From the NCBI GenBank assembly GCA_029959085.1, contig JARWIR010000015.1, positions 6,075,017-6,139,016 of the forward strand: a DNA stretch of 64,000 bases, written 5' to 3'. Positions 34,203 through 45,616 of the stretch are shown piece by piece. The notes under the pieces were generated by a model. It was not told the origin of the DNA. It was given only the letters and a program-made list of their open reading frames with translations, and made no database searches. The translations under genes were made by a program, and so were the position numbers. The stretch comes from Nemophila menziesii. Lineage: Eukaryota; Streptophyta; Magnoliopsida; Boraginales; Hydrophyllaceae. Every line of letters begins with the position of its first letter. Positions within the stretch are counted from its first letter, which is position 1.

Positions 34203-36248
34203 CTATCTCCATGGCTGTGAATTAGTTTTGAAAGGATAAGTCTCCCACCCATCCTCAGGTTCTTTACGTTTCCCATTACTAGTAGACCCCTGTAAGTTCA
34301 TGTTTGACTTAAACAAGTCATTAACATCATTCCTGTTTGAATCATCAATAAGTTGTCTGAAACCTCCAATCTCTATATTACTACCTTGCATAGTAGACCC
34401 ACTAGGCATACTAAACACATACGGTGACTGTGGGAAAACCGGACCCCCCATCATCTGAGGTGCTCCTCTTGAATCCATCATGTACGGAATCATCGTACCA
34501 CCAGACCCAACCCCAAGCCCAGGCCCAACCCCAGGCCCATACATTGGCATTGGAATAGCATGTCCACTTGCAAGCCCATGGTACCCACAAATAGGAGAGT
34601 GTGGATATGGTGTTGGAGATCCCATAGTAAACATACCACCAACAACTCCATTTCTTACAAAATTGACATCATTTACACCCTCGGGAGTGTAAGTTTGAGT
34701 GAAACTTCTTCCATTAGTCAAAGGAATTGAATTCTTTTGATTCATATCCACTTTTACCCCCATGATTGATATAACAGAATCATCCGATTTTATACCATTC
34801 CCCGAACTACTCAAATATTGATTATTATTATTATTGACGAAAATAGGTTGGTCATTTAGATCAAAGTTCATTAAAGATGATGAACCAGAAGAGGATTGAT
34901 TGTACACGTGTGGCCGCCAAGGTGGTGGTGCACCACCACCATAATCATCATCATTATCATCACCGCCACCTAATTGATTAAGATCCAACTCTAATATTCT
35001 CGGACTTGCATCTACAGAAGATTCTCCAGAAGTGATTCTAGAAGGTACTAGTATTTGTATTTCTTCTACTGTATCAGCTACATTAAGATCAAAATCGAAT
35101 AACTTATCACGGTTTAGCCTTGAACTAGTAGTAGTTGAAACTGCTGAGTCATTTTCTATAACTGGTCGAAAAGCACTTGTAGAAGCAGAGCTTCTCCACC
35201 CTAAAGTTCCTTCAAATTGCAAAGGAGCCCCAGACACAGGCATATCTGTAACTGCTATTGAACCAGGAGGAGATTGAGACTCTATATCTTCATTTATATC
35301 AAACTCACTAAAAACCCCTTCCCCTGAGTTATTACCTTCTTCATTGACAGGTGGCACCTCCACAGGTAAGTTTTCAATCTCTTTCTCTAAAGAACTACAA
35401 CTTTCTTCACTCGTACAATCTTCAACTTCTCTTTCCACTTCATTCGCCACCTGTCTCGCAAGCTCTAAAGCATCTACTATACCATAATCTAGATCAAGAT
35501 CAGAGTTCTTATCATTATCTCTTCTATACATACTTGATTTCGTAATCTCACACTCCTTTCCCAAACTACCCTCACTCTTTTCCTTATCATCACCTTCATT
35601 CAAAGATTCCGAAACTTCCATGTCATCACTAGGAACTTAAAGTTTTTGCATATCACCTTGTTCTGTACTAACAGAGCCACAAGTTTCTTTCAAAGCAAGA
35701 TTTTCAGAAGAAGGTATTGTAAAATGTAAAATCTCTTCTTCACCTATAAGATTCTTAGAAACTATAGATGCCACATCATCAACTTGTTTCTCTATCTTCA
35801 AACTTTCCACATTCTTATTATCCCAGTTATTAAGCAAAGACTTGGCCTGAACTTGCACTTTAGAGTTACTATGACCAAGAAGATCTTTTACAGTCATCAA
35901 AAATCCAGAACAACTTAACTTATCATTATCTACTTTAAGCCTTTCAAGTGCTTGAAGTATATGAATAATCGATTCCTCTATAAAGTTATCACTTGTATTA
36001 ATTCTCACATTCCCAGTAGCTTTAAGCCAGCTGTTCAAATACTTAAGTCCGTCTAATTCAATAAAAAAATTGATTTTCAGTACAGCTATAACACTTGCAA
36101 CTACAGACCATTGTCTCGTTACATCACTAATATTCTTGATAACACATTCATCTTCCTTTTGTATAGCAGCTACTAGCTCTTTCACTCTAGTGGGGTCCAC
36201 AAGCCCATTATTTATCTCGGTCAAAGTAAAGAAATCTTCAAGTGTCAT
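34203..36248 (-). pseudogene. TFIIS N-terminal-domain protein gene, near full length, one stop
   Basis: On minus a 203-codon part (36248-35637) and a 472-codon part (35621-34203) lie in the same frame, separated by a TAA and five codons. The first part starts MTLEDFFTLTEINNGLVDPT and carries a TFIIS N-terminal/Med26-like helical domain (about residues 15-140), found in elongation-related nuclear proteins. The second has ALELARQVANEVEREVEDC, repeated DLN motifs (FDFDLNVA, LELDLNQLG, MNFDLNDQP), a Gly/Pro/Met-rich region and a tail ending KTNSQPWR. DLNDQP fits the DLNxxP form of the EAR repression motif. No introns are evident, and a gypsy remnant lies upstream. It is probably a pseudogene, though one readthrough or sequencing error would restore the frame. 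Confidence 0.8.
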
Positions 36249-36734
36249 AATTACTGATAAGCTTTAAATTCCCAGATTTAAAAAGATCTTGCTAATATGA
36301 TCTCATCTCTGTAAATACAACACATACAGATCATTTCAGCAAATGTTTTGCTAAAGTTACATATGTAAGGTAGATATTAACTATATTTGTTAGTTTTTAA
36401 ATGGGAACATATATAATTGCCTATATAATTTACACAATTTTTTATAAACCAACTTGTTTACTAACATCACAAGTCAATACTATTAATATAAAAACATAAC
36501 TTTCCAATTAGAATCACCAGTAAAAATAATATTAATCCTAAATTAAGAATTAACAAAAATGAATAAACTCATTCTTCTCAATGGAAATAAATAATCAAGA
36601 TTATATGCTGCTATTCAATAACCTAAATCAACTAAAGTACCGAAACTGATCTAGGTTTGCCTTTTCTATAACTAATGGACAACAAAAAGAAAACAAAGAA
36701 CTTCATGAATATTAAATAGAGAAGAAGCCAAACC
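36249..36734. other. Upstream flank of the TFIIS-like copy
   Basis: About 490 AT-rich bases with no gene. The sequence before the ATG (CTTATCAGTAATT on minus) could include a splice acceptor. The right end joins gypsy-derived sequence at about 36735-36780 (ATCGACTAACAACGGC), homologous to 61250. Confidence 0.4.
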
Positions 36735-37560
36735 TTCAAAGAAAATCGACTAACAACGGCTACTTGTTCAGTTAACGACTGTACTTTTTTTTTTTTTTGA
36801 TGTACGGGTGTCCGGGCCCGCTTACGCGCACCACGACTAATCCCGTAGGAAATATACACGCCTCCTCATGCATACTCCCACTTAATCAGAACTAGGTTAC
36901 CCATGTTCAGGGAGGAGACTCGAACCATGCACATTCGAACCCTGTACCTCCTAGTTGAGAGACAGGGTCCTGGCCACTGAGTTAGTCCCAGTGGTTTTTA
37001 ACGACTGTACTTTCTTAATAGTTCTTGGGACGCATATCCAGTATTGCTTGGATCTTGTTTTCTTCAATACTCTTAAAATTTCATATAAATCATAGATCCC
37101 TTTGAAGGCATTCCTTTGGATTAATATGCACGTGCAAATTTAAAGTGGGTGACGATGGAAAGACTCGAAACCAAGACCTGAGGACCATAGAACTCTGATA
37201 CCATGTTAAATTTCCAACTCAACCAAAAATTCGAACCGTTAGAAGAAGGGCATTATATATATATGAGAATTTATATTCGAACATCATTATATACACAAAG
37301 TTTCATGGAAAGTTGGTGCATTGATAAAATTTCTTTCAACATACTTGAGGTGGGGCGACTAATGATGTCACTATAACCAGATTTGTGAATTAAAACGATA
37401 ACATTGGAGGATGTGGTTAAGAATGACAAATTTGTACGCAGTCGCAAGGGTAATTCATAACCAACAGGTTGGATGCTTTGGCCATTAACACCTCGAATCA
37501 TATCATCATATGTTCGGATATTGGAAGGGTTGATATTTATTTGCTTTTGCAAATCACTTT
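36735..37560 (-). pseudogene. Ty3/gypsy RT and protease remnants
   Basis: Left part (36735-36785 and 37000-37125) matches the end of the RT fragments at 8700-8940 and 61255-61510. Right part (37265-37560) matches the protease segment: minus gives INPSNIRTYDDMIRG, GQSIQPVGYELPL and ISRPTSSMLKEI. Most of RT is missing between them. A SINE and a short tRNA-like stretch (37125-37262) are inserted. Confidence 0.65.
36786..36997 (-). mobile_element. tRNA-derived SINE
   Basis: On minus it starts CCACTGGGACTAACTCAGTG (A-box-like TAACTCAGTGGC), then has B-box-like GGTTCGAATG and GGTTCGAGTC and ends in an A-run (the T-run at 36786-36799). The flanking TTAACGACTGTACTTT at about 36772-36787 and 36998-37013 is a long TSD, as expected for LINE-mobilised SINEs. 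Confidence 0.82.
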
Positions 37561-38262
37561 CATGAAGAATTCTATCGAACTTCCCATATCAAGGAGAAGA
37601 TTTCATACCAAGCATTCATATCCTTGGTGATATTACCCCTACAAATAGGAGGTTTTCATATTGTACATGCCAGGTTGTGCCAACGTTGGTCCACTCTTTG
37701 CCAATCCAATATTCATATGTGTTAGCCTTTTGGTACTTACGGTACACTTCAATAATTGTATTCATGCGCAAGAAATTCGCACACGCATGCATTGTCCCAT
37801 TGGCCTACTTTCTCGAATCCACAACACCCTTCACTAGTACTTGTAACATCAGCAGATCAGTCTTCATGTGTATAATAGAAATTCAGTCTCCTTGGCTATC
37901 CCAAGCTCAAACAACAAAACCCATATATTTGCTAGAAACACCGAAACCGCAACACAAGTTATGAATGATATTAAATAAAATTATGAAATTTTTTATATGA
38001 GTTATAATTATTGATTTAACGTTTATTTTTATATATTAGTGACGATACTTATTTATTGTAAATATAAAATATATTCATATATTTTATGATATAATTCATA
38101 TTTATACTTATTTTAAGAAAACGATATATAATTAAACTATACCACGAAATTTTACAAGTTTATATGATTTTATGTAAACAGATACTCGATATGAGTTGGA
38201 AATAAATCTATTTTTTTTATTTTAAATAAGAATGAGATGTCAAATAAAAAAGTATATCAAAT
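37561..38262. repeat. Gag-proximal and AT-rich part of the unit
   Basis: Homologous to 62560-63240. No gene. It is interrupted at 38272 by a Mutator-type element and continues at 39140. Confidence 0.5.
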
Positions 38263-38271
38263 ATATTACAA

Positions 38272-39130
38272 GGGGTTATTGTTGATAACACGCTCATTAA
38301 ACTCTCTAATTATTGTTTTAAGCCTTTAATAGTTTAGTTTATACAAAAATGTCTAATGAAGTAATTATTTATAGAAAACATCCACGTTATATTTTTCATA
38401 CCTTTACTACCCATATTATTAAATATATTATTTTATTTTAATACAATATTAATTTTAAATATTAAACAAATAATAGGGTACTACTACCACCACCATGTAT
38501 TTAATCAACATTACAACCACCACAACCACCACCACCACAACAACCACAACCACCACCACCTACTACTACCACTACTAGTTCCATCACACACACGCGCGTC
38601 CGTGATTTTTTTTTTTTTAAATCGTCATAACTAATTAAAAAAAATCAGAAAAATAAAAAATTTGCATTTTTGGATAAAACAAATTAATATTACGTCTAGA
38701 TTTTTTTAAGTTTTTTTAGATTTTTTTAAGAAAAATTTCGCATTAAACATGGAATTCCATGTTTTTGAAATAGTGATATTTTTTTTCGCAGACGCGACAT
38801 GAAATTCGGTGTCTGCGAATAAAAATTTAAAAAAAATTCAAAATATTCCAAAAAAAATTCTTAAACGTAAATATTAAGTTGATTTATCCAAATATATAAA
38901 TTTTTGATTTTTTTTGATTTTTTTAGTATTAGTTATAACGATTTAAAAAAATTCACAGACGCGCGCGTGTTTATTAGTTTTTGTTTTGTTTTTTTCTAAT
39001 TTCTTTTTTCTTTTTTCTAGATATTAATTATAGGGGTAGTTTGGGATGAGGATGTTTTCTATAAAGTATCTTATTGTAGGTACCTTTTTCTAAATAAGTT
39101 TTTTAATAAGCATTAATCAACAATTGGCTC
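38272..39130. mobile_element. Non-autonomous Mutator-type element
   Basis: 859 bp flanked by the perfect 9-bp TSD ATATTACAA (38263-38271 and 39131-39139). The ends GGGGTTATTGTTGATAA and the complement of GAGCCAATTGTTGATTAA are related inverted repeats, with further matches inward (TATAGAAAACATCC). The middle has a CCA/CAA microsatellite (about 38488-38580), ACACACACGCGCG and a long inverted repeat centred near 38790. No coding capacity. Confidence 0.75.
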
Positions 39131-39139
39131 ATATTACAA

Positions 39140-40660
39140 TTATCTTATAAATAAAAATAATTCAAGTAATAAAAAAAATATGGATGTCGTTGTTCTCAAA
39201 CTTTCATAGATATCAAGTTTTTCTAATTCAAGCTTTTAAACCTAGTCCCTCATTTATTTATTTCTTAAATATAGTTTTATATCTCAACTACAAAATTAAT
39301 TTTATAATTTTTTGTGATATTTGTTAGTTTTTAATAAAAAACTATTTTTACCAAAGACACAATCCAAAATTTCGTTCAAATTTTTTAAATGAGGATCAAC
39401 CAATGAATATTTAAATATTAAATAATAACAGATTTGTCGGTAGAAAGCCCTTGTGAAGACGGTTAAAGACTATCTCAAAATAAAAAGACTGAGTTTTTTT
39501 TAATATAACAAAAATAATTCAAATTAAATAAAATTCAATTGCAAAACCTTTTAATTATGGCTAAGAGTCGCTAAAATAACTATTGATGAGTAGTTGATGA
39601 ATAGTGTTGGTTTATCTTCTATATGGCCCCGAGGTCCATTATAGTTTTGCTAGATATTTCTAAAATTTGATGTCAACGATATTTTGCATGTAATTTGATA
39701 AAGACAATGATGAATGATCAATTCCAAACCCAAACAATACACAATTATAATAACTTCCAAATTATACAAAATCCTTCTAAAGTGTAGAAAGCCATGGTAT
39801 ATTGCCTTAGTTTCATCCATACTCCACGCATTCATAGAATATGTGATGAGAATGAAAAAAATGTCAAGTGTAGATATAACATATATTTCTTCACAAAGAT
39901 GTTCACAATAAGGTTTTAAATGTGAAAATCTCTTCAATTTGTATGAAACCTAAAGTTATCTCTTCAATTTGTATGCAACCCAAAATTAACTTCCTCCATT
40001 ATAGTTTTAAATTGTCCAAAATTAGGGATTAGCCATGAGGATTCAGGTCAATATAAGGGTCCCCATTTTTCCAGAGAATAACCAGGGCGATCAATTATGA
40101 ACCAAAACATACGACTCCAGCACTCAGTAGGAACCCTAACTAGAAAACGTTAAATGCTAAGCTACTTGAACTAATTGGACCCAAAAATATTAAGTTTTGC
40201 TTTGACTATTATAGAATCCATAATAAATGATACCGATCATGAACATTAATACCTCGAGCACCATGAGAGTTTGATTATGATTAAACCCTAGCAAATTGAT
40301 GAAGAATTCCAACTCTAAAATGACAAATGAAAGCTCTACAAATAGTGGATTAGTCAAGATCACCTAAAAACCACCATTCATCAACGTGAAAATTTAATGT
40401 AGTCTTTTTATGTTATGAGAAACTCATCTTATAAGAAATCAAGAGAAAACTATAGAATTGAGAAGTAATCATTTACTATATATGAGTGATTTAGCTATAT
40501 TTAACAATGTTGTCTGATTTAGCAGAAATAAGATGACCAATGAAATGCAAAATAATAAAAAGTAACAAAACTACACTTCCTTTGGATAATTAATCACAAG
40601 AATCTAGTTACATACACAAAATTTTCTTGTTTATGTCCAGTAAAATTGTTTTTTCTCTAC
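39140..40660. repeat. AT-rich block
   Basis: Continuation of the block, colinear with 54270-55790. No gene. Plus-strand TCTTCTATATGGCCC near 39617 corresponds to the CTATATATAGCCC of other units. Confidence 0.5.
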
Positions 40661-40663
40661 TAA

Positions 40664-40850
40664 AGGGGTGTTTGTTTGTACTTAATGAGCTGTTAATCTG
40701 GTTTATTAAGAGACTTGATCAATAAAACTGTTTGCATTTCTTGACCAATTCAGATCTGAAAAACTCTTAACATGTATGTTTCATTAAGATTTCAAATAAA
40801 TTCTTATTCATTCAGACATTGTCTCTTAACAGAATAAGTTATTTTCAGCT
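40664..40850. mobile_element. Truncated Tourist/Harbinger MITE copy
   Basis: Starts after CTCTACTAA as AGGGGTGTTTGTTTGTACTT and matches 30372-30540. The right end is lost, and sequence passes directly into AACCTAACCTGAAGC of the TFIIS flank. Confidence 0.65.
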
Positions 40851-40882
40851 AACCTAACCTGAAGCAAAGAAAAAATCACTCT

Positions 40883-41150
40883 CTATCTCCATGGTTGTGA
40901 ATAAGTTTTGAAAGGATAAGATTCCCACCCACCATTGAGTTCTTTATGTTTCCCATTACTAGTAGAGGCCTGTGAGTTTATGTGGGACTTAAACGGGCCA
41001 TTATTAATCCTGTTTAGATCATCAAAAAGTTGTCTGAAACTTTTAATGTCTATATTACCTTGCATAGTAGGCCCACTAGACATACTATACACAAACGGTG
41101 ATTGTGGGAAAGCTGTGCCCCCATCATCTGAGGTACAACTTGTGCTCCTC
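40883..41150 (-). pseudogene. TFIIS-domain protein gene, 3' fragment 2
   Basis: Minus frame ends KRK-like NGKHKELNGGWESYPFKT and SQPWR. Closely related to fragment 1, sharing its upstream join and the neighbouring MITE. Confidence 0.75.
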
Positions 41151-42138
41151 TTATATATTAAAATTTTGCTTTAGACCCCAAATATGTTTGATTTTGTCTC
41201 GAAAGATATTGATATAAGAAACAAAAACCATAACGTATAAAGAATACTTGATTTTTTTTATTAAATATAACATAAACTAATTTGAATTAATAAATTTAAT
41301 CTTAGAATCTTTTAATTATTGTAAAGAACCACTAAACAATTATTTGATCACTAGTTGATAGAGAAGTGTTTCTCCTTTATATATAGCCCTGAGGTCCATC
41401 AAAGCTTTGCTAGATATATATAAAATTTGAGACCAACGATATTTTGCATGTAATCTGATAAGAAATAATAAATGATCATATTCCAAACCCAAATGACACA
41501 CGAGATATAACTTCCAAATTGTAGTAAATCCTTCCAAAGTGTAGATTTCATGGTATATTGCCTTAAGTTTCATCCATACACACATACTCCTTTTTTTTAT
41601 CAAATGGGACATACACACATACTCTATGCCTTCATAGAATATGTATTGAAAATAGAGATGTCAAGTGTAGAGACAGCATATATTTCTTCACAAATATGTT
41701 CACAACAAGGTATCAAATATGTGCAAATCTCTTCAATTTGTATGAAACACATAATTTAACTTCTTCCATTATACTCTTAAATAGTCCGAAATTGGTGATT
41801 AGCCATTAGGATTTAGGTTAATATAAGGGTCCCTATTTTTCCACAGAAAACAACTAGGGCGATCAATTATGAACCAAAAACATACAACTCCACCACTCAA
41901 TAGGGACCCTAATTAGAAAACGTTAAATTCTAGGATACTTGAATTAATTGGACCCAAAAATCTTAAGCTTTGCTTTAAAAATTATAGAATCCATAATAAA
42001 TGATATCGATCATGTGCTTTAATACCTCGAGCACCACAAGAATTTGATTACAATGAAACCCTAGCAAATTGATGAAGAATTCCAACTCCAAAATAACTTT
42101 GATAGAAATCTCTACAAATAGAGAATTAGTGAAGATAA
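41151..42138. repeat. AT-rich block left of element B
   Basis: No gene. Colinear with 30920-31870, including the TTTTTTTATCAAATGGGACA segment near 41592, then with 33440-33800. It is cut by element B at TSD CCCAA (42139-42143) and resumes at 50370. Confidence 0.55.
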
Positions 42139-42143
42139 CCCAA

Positions 42144-43618
42144 TGATGTCTCCTCATTTGTGATAGTAAAATATACTCATGAGACATCATTTTAGGCTTA
42201 TTTATTAGTTTATAGGTTGATTTTAGCTTATTTTAGTGCACTTTCCTATTTTGGGTCTTGATTTGTAGAATTATTATTTTTAGAGCATATTGGGTTTAAT
42301 TGTTTATTTAGTGTGAAGCTTTAAAGATAATTATGGAGATTAATTAGAGTCCAAGTCAAAGACAACAACTTATGGAAGGAGATATGCATGGAAATTGGAG
42401 ATAAGGAAATAATTGCTAAAAAGATGGAAAAGGAAAAGCTGCCTAAATCTGGGATTCTGCAAAGATAGGCGTTTTTACCTAATAAAGAGGCCGAATTTGG
42501 TAAATTACTCCTAAAGGGCCTAGATAATTCTGTTGCGATTCTTTTGGTATCTTGTGGAGCAAAATCGGACCAATAATAAAGAAGTTACGACCAAAACAAC
42601 GCAGCAGTGTTTATCTTTATTTCCTTACGAATTTGAGTTGGGCTAGGAGTCCATTACTTAACTTATCTCTAAAGAAACGAATTAGGTCAACTCTACACTA
42701 TAAATACAGCCTCTTAACACTCTTAAATCATCCTTGGTAAAACCTTAAGCCAAGAGGAAGCTTAGAACACAAGAGAGAAGTCTGGAAGGAGCTGTCATCA
42801 ACAATGTCTTCTTCTACCTTTAGATTTGTAATTTCTTTCTTTTCTTTCATGAACTAATTTTTTTTAGCTTAAGTTTTAGCATATATGTATGAACCCTATT
42901 TTTGATTGACATCTATCTAATTTGGGAATTTAATGTTTTAAATTGAATTATAGTTTTTATTCTCTGTTTATGTGTTTGGATTTATATTCTGTGTTCTTGT
43001 GGACGGCCGCCATTAGAATTACCATCTAGTAATTAGAATACCATTGGCAACGGTGTTCAATTGCATGTTTAGCACATAACGTTTAGTTTTAGGTTTGATC
43101 TGACAACCCAACCTAGCTAGATAATCACTATGGTTGAGTCTTGTGACTCTTTACCAATTACAGGAAAAGTTTGCTTAGGAAGCCTTATTGACACAGGTAA
43201 ATCCTATTTTAAACTACCGATAGCATATTGGGACCGATTAGGGAAATACTACATGATTCACCCTTACATGTTTAGAACGGCAAAACTAGTGGGGATTACA
43301 TGCTAATAACTTAAGCTATATTCTTATATCACTTCTCTTTCATATTTATTTTTCTGTCTTTTAATTCCTTAGTTTAATTTAGTTTATTAGAAAATCAACA
43401 AAAATCTATTTGTCTTTACTTTTAATTGCGTTTAGTTGTTCTAGCTTTAATTATTTGCACTTGCTATTTGCATAAGATTCTCCTAACCTCTGTAGTCTCT
43501 GCGGAACGAATCTTTATCTAAAACTTGCATACGATCTGTATACTTGCAGAACCGTGTAGTTTTAGGGTGTTTTTGCACTTTAATTATATCTTATTTTATC
43601 ACACCCTAGGCCCCACCA
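42144..43618 (+). repeat. Element B 5' LTR
   Basis: 1475 bp, TG...CA, starting TGATGTCTCCTCATTTGTGA and ending CCTAGGCCCCACCA. TATA box CTATAAATA at 42698-42706. Short frames inside (for example 42552-42740) repeat in the 3' LTR and are accidental. Confidence 0.94.
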
Positions 43619-43624
43619 AGTTTT

Positions 43625-43642
43625 TGGCGCCGCTGCCGGGGA
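43625..43642 (+). other. Element B primer-binding site
   Basis: TGGCGCCGCTGCCGGGGA, six bases after the 5' LTR, identical to element A. It is the form typical of Athila-like elements (tRNA-Asp type). Confidence 0.85.
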
Positions 43643-43744
43643 CTACATCGTTAGTCCTTGTGCATATATCTTGTGCTTTTATTTTTAGTTAGTTCTATTT
43701 TACGCTTTTTGTTTTTAGTTTTTGTTTTTCAGATTTAGTTACAG

Positions 43745-45601
43745 ATGGAGAACCCAAGGAGACTTGAGCTACCCATCGACTTCAGAGTGGAGCCACGAGG
43801 AATTCGCGCTCCAGAAATCCAAGCCGCTAAATTTAAACCTGATCCTGGGATGTTAACTCAGTTTGCGTCTCATGGATTATTCAGCGGAGATGCACATCAA
43901 GATCCGATCCGATATACTCAGAAATTCATGCAGATCTGTGATGCCTATATCGTAAGAGGAGTTACTAGGGAGCAAGTATATTATTTGATGTTCCAGTTCT
44001 TCTTGACCGGATGTGCAAGCGATTGGTACGATGCCCAATACCCTCATGTTATTCCAGATTGGGACAAGCTTCAAACAAGATTCCTAGACCGTTTTTATCC
44101 GGTTAGTAGACGTTTAAAAGACATGTTGGAGCTTGAACAATTTATACAAGAAGAGGAAGAGAGTTTGGGTGAAGCATGGTTACGATTTACAGAGAAGAAA
44201 GCGAGGTGTCCATATCATAGATCCTCGCCAGAATATTATTTAACCTTGTTTTATGGAGGCCTTAATGACAAATCAAGAGAGAAAGCAGATTCGGTAGGAA
44301 ACACAGGTTTTGTGTTGCTAGATCCTGTAGAAGCTGAGTTGGGGATGGAAAGAATTCTTGAGAACGAGAGAAGTTGGCCAAGGAAATCAGTAAAGGAGAA
44401 CAATTCAGAATCTCTAAAGCTTAAGGAATTGGCTAAACAACTCGAAGAGCTGACAGAACAAGCCCGAACAATTGCTCAGGTAAATATGGTACGCACAATT
44501 CCTTCGTGTCTTGGTTGTGGATCAAGAAATCATGTGTGGGCAGGATGTATGAATAATCCAGCAGTAGCTTCCGTTCAATATCCTCAAGATAACTATTACT
44601 CGAATAGTTACAATCAAGAAAGCTACACTAATTATCAAGAACCGCCACAAAAGAGTTGGGACAGAAAACAAGAAACTAGTCAGCAACCCCAACTTCAATC
44701 TTATAATCCTCCACAACCTATTCAGAAAAAGGCACCCATTGTTAAGAAAACTTGTCAAGAACCGAAGAAAGATCCACCTAAACAATCAATGCAATTGGCA
44801 AAACAAGAACAACTCCAGAGTTTGACTTCAAGTATGACTAAATTAATGCAAAACGTTGAGAAGAAAATAAATTATAGCCAACAGAGAGTTCGAACTCAGG
44901 AGAAGGTTATAAAGCAACTAGAGCATACTATATCACAGATGGCGAGTACATTACAAACTAGGCCAAAAGGGCAACTCCCAAGTGATACTATTGCTCCTAG
45001 AGACGATTCTTGCCATGCAGTTGAATTGCGAAGTGGGAAGCAACTACCTCCACCAAGACCAGAACCAGAGCCTATCCCTATTCCAGAACAAAGGGGGGAA
45101 GAAATAATCAAAGATACAGTCAAGGAGGTAGTTCAACCAAAAAGTGTCCAAGTCGAGACACCTGATAAGACAAGACAACCAGTGGAACTCAGTACACGCC
45201 CTCCACCACCATACCCTTCACGTGTCAGGAAGAAGGACAATGACCTGGAATTCAAGAAGTTCATTGACATGTTAAAGAAATTAGAAATCAATATACCCCT
45301 TGTTGAAGCTCTCAAGAGGATGCCAAGCTACATGAAATTTATGAAAGACATTCTCTCCAACAAGCGAAGTATAGAGACTGGGGAAACAATTGGATTCCCT
45401 GTGGAGTGTAGAGTTATATGGCAAAACAAGTTACCACCAAAGCTGGAAGATCCCAAAGGTTTTAAAATTCCCATTATCCAGTTACCACCAGAAGAGCCCC
45501 TTCCCACGAAATCTTGGATGGAACCATCCATACTTATGAAGAATCGAGCTGAAAAGTTCGTGGGAATCAAAGGAAAGGGGTGGAAATTTCGTCATTATTA
45601 A
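43745..45601 (+). CDS. gag: Element B Gag protein
   Basis: 618 residues, open. Residues about 60-195 carry the plant retrotransposon Gag domain (ASDWYDAQYP, WDKLQTRFLDRFYP, EAWLRF, YYLTLFYGGL), which forms the particle. A CCHC zinc knuckle (CLGCGSRNHVWAGC, C255/C258/H263/C268) should bind the RNA. A Gln/Pro-rich stretch and a coiled coil (about 350-395) follow, then SDTIAPRDDSCHAVELRSGK, an Athila-typical segment. The last part (VECRVIWQNKLPPKLEDPKG) is the lead-in to the protease, but the frame stops before the protease core, so Gag could not be processed by its own enzyme. The ATG follows the primer-binding site by about 100 bp. Confidence 0.88.
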   Translation: MENPRRLELPIDFRVEPRGIRAPEIQAAKFKPDPGMLTQFASHGLFSGDAHQDPIRYTQKFMQICDAYIVRGVTREQVYYLMFQFFLTGCASDWYDAQYPHVIPDWDKLQTRFLDRFYPVSRRLKDMLELEQFIQEEEESLGEAWLRFTEKKARCPYHRSSPEYYLTLFYGGLNDKSREKADSVGNTGFVLLDPVEAELGMERILENERSWPRKSVKENNSESLKLKELAKQLEELTEQARTIAQVNMVRTIPSCLGCGSRNHVWAGCMNNPAVASVQYPQDNYYSNSYNQESYTNYQEPPQKSWDRKQETSQQPQLQSYNPPQPIQKKAPIVKKTCQEPKKDPPKQSMQLAKQEQLQSLTSSMTKLMQNVEKKINYSQQRVRTQEKVIKQLEHTISQMASTLQTRPKGQLPSDTIAPRDDSCHAVELRSGKQLPPPRPEPEPIPIPEQRGEEIIKDTVKEVVQPKSVQVETPDKTRQPVELSTRPPPPYPSRVRKKDNDLEFKKFIDMLKKLEINIPLVEALKRMPSYMKFMKDILSNKRSIETGETIGFPVECRVIWQNKLPPKLEDPKGFKIPIIQLPPEEPLPTKSWMEPSILMKNRAEKFVGIKGKGWKFRHY

Positions 45602-45616
45602 TCAAATTAATTTCAG

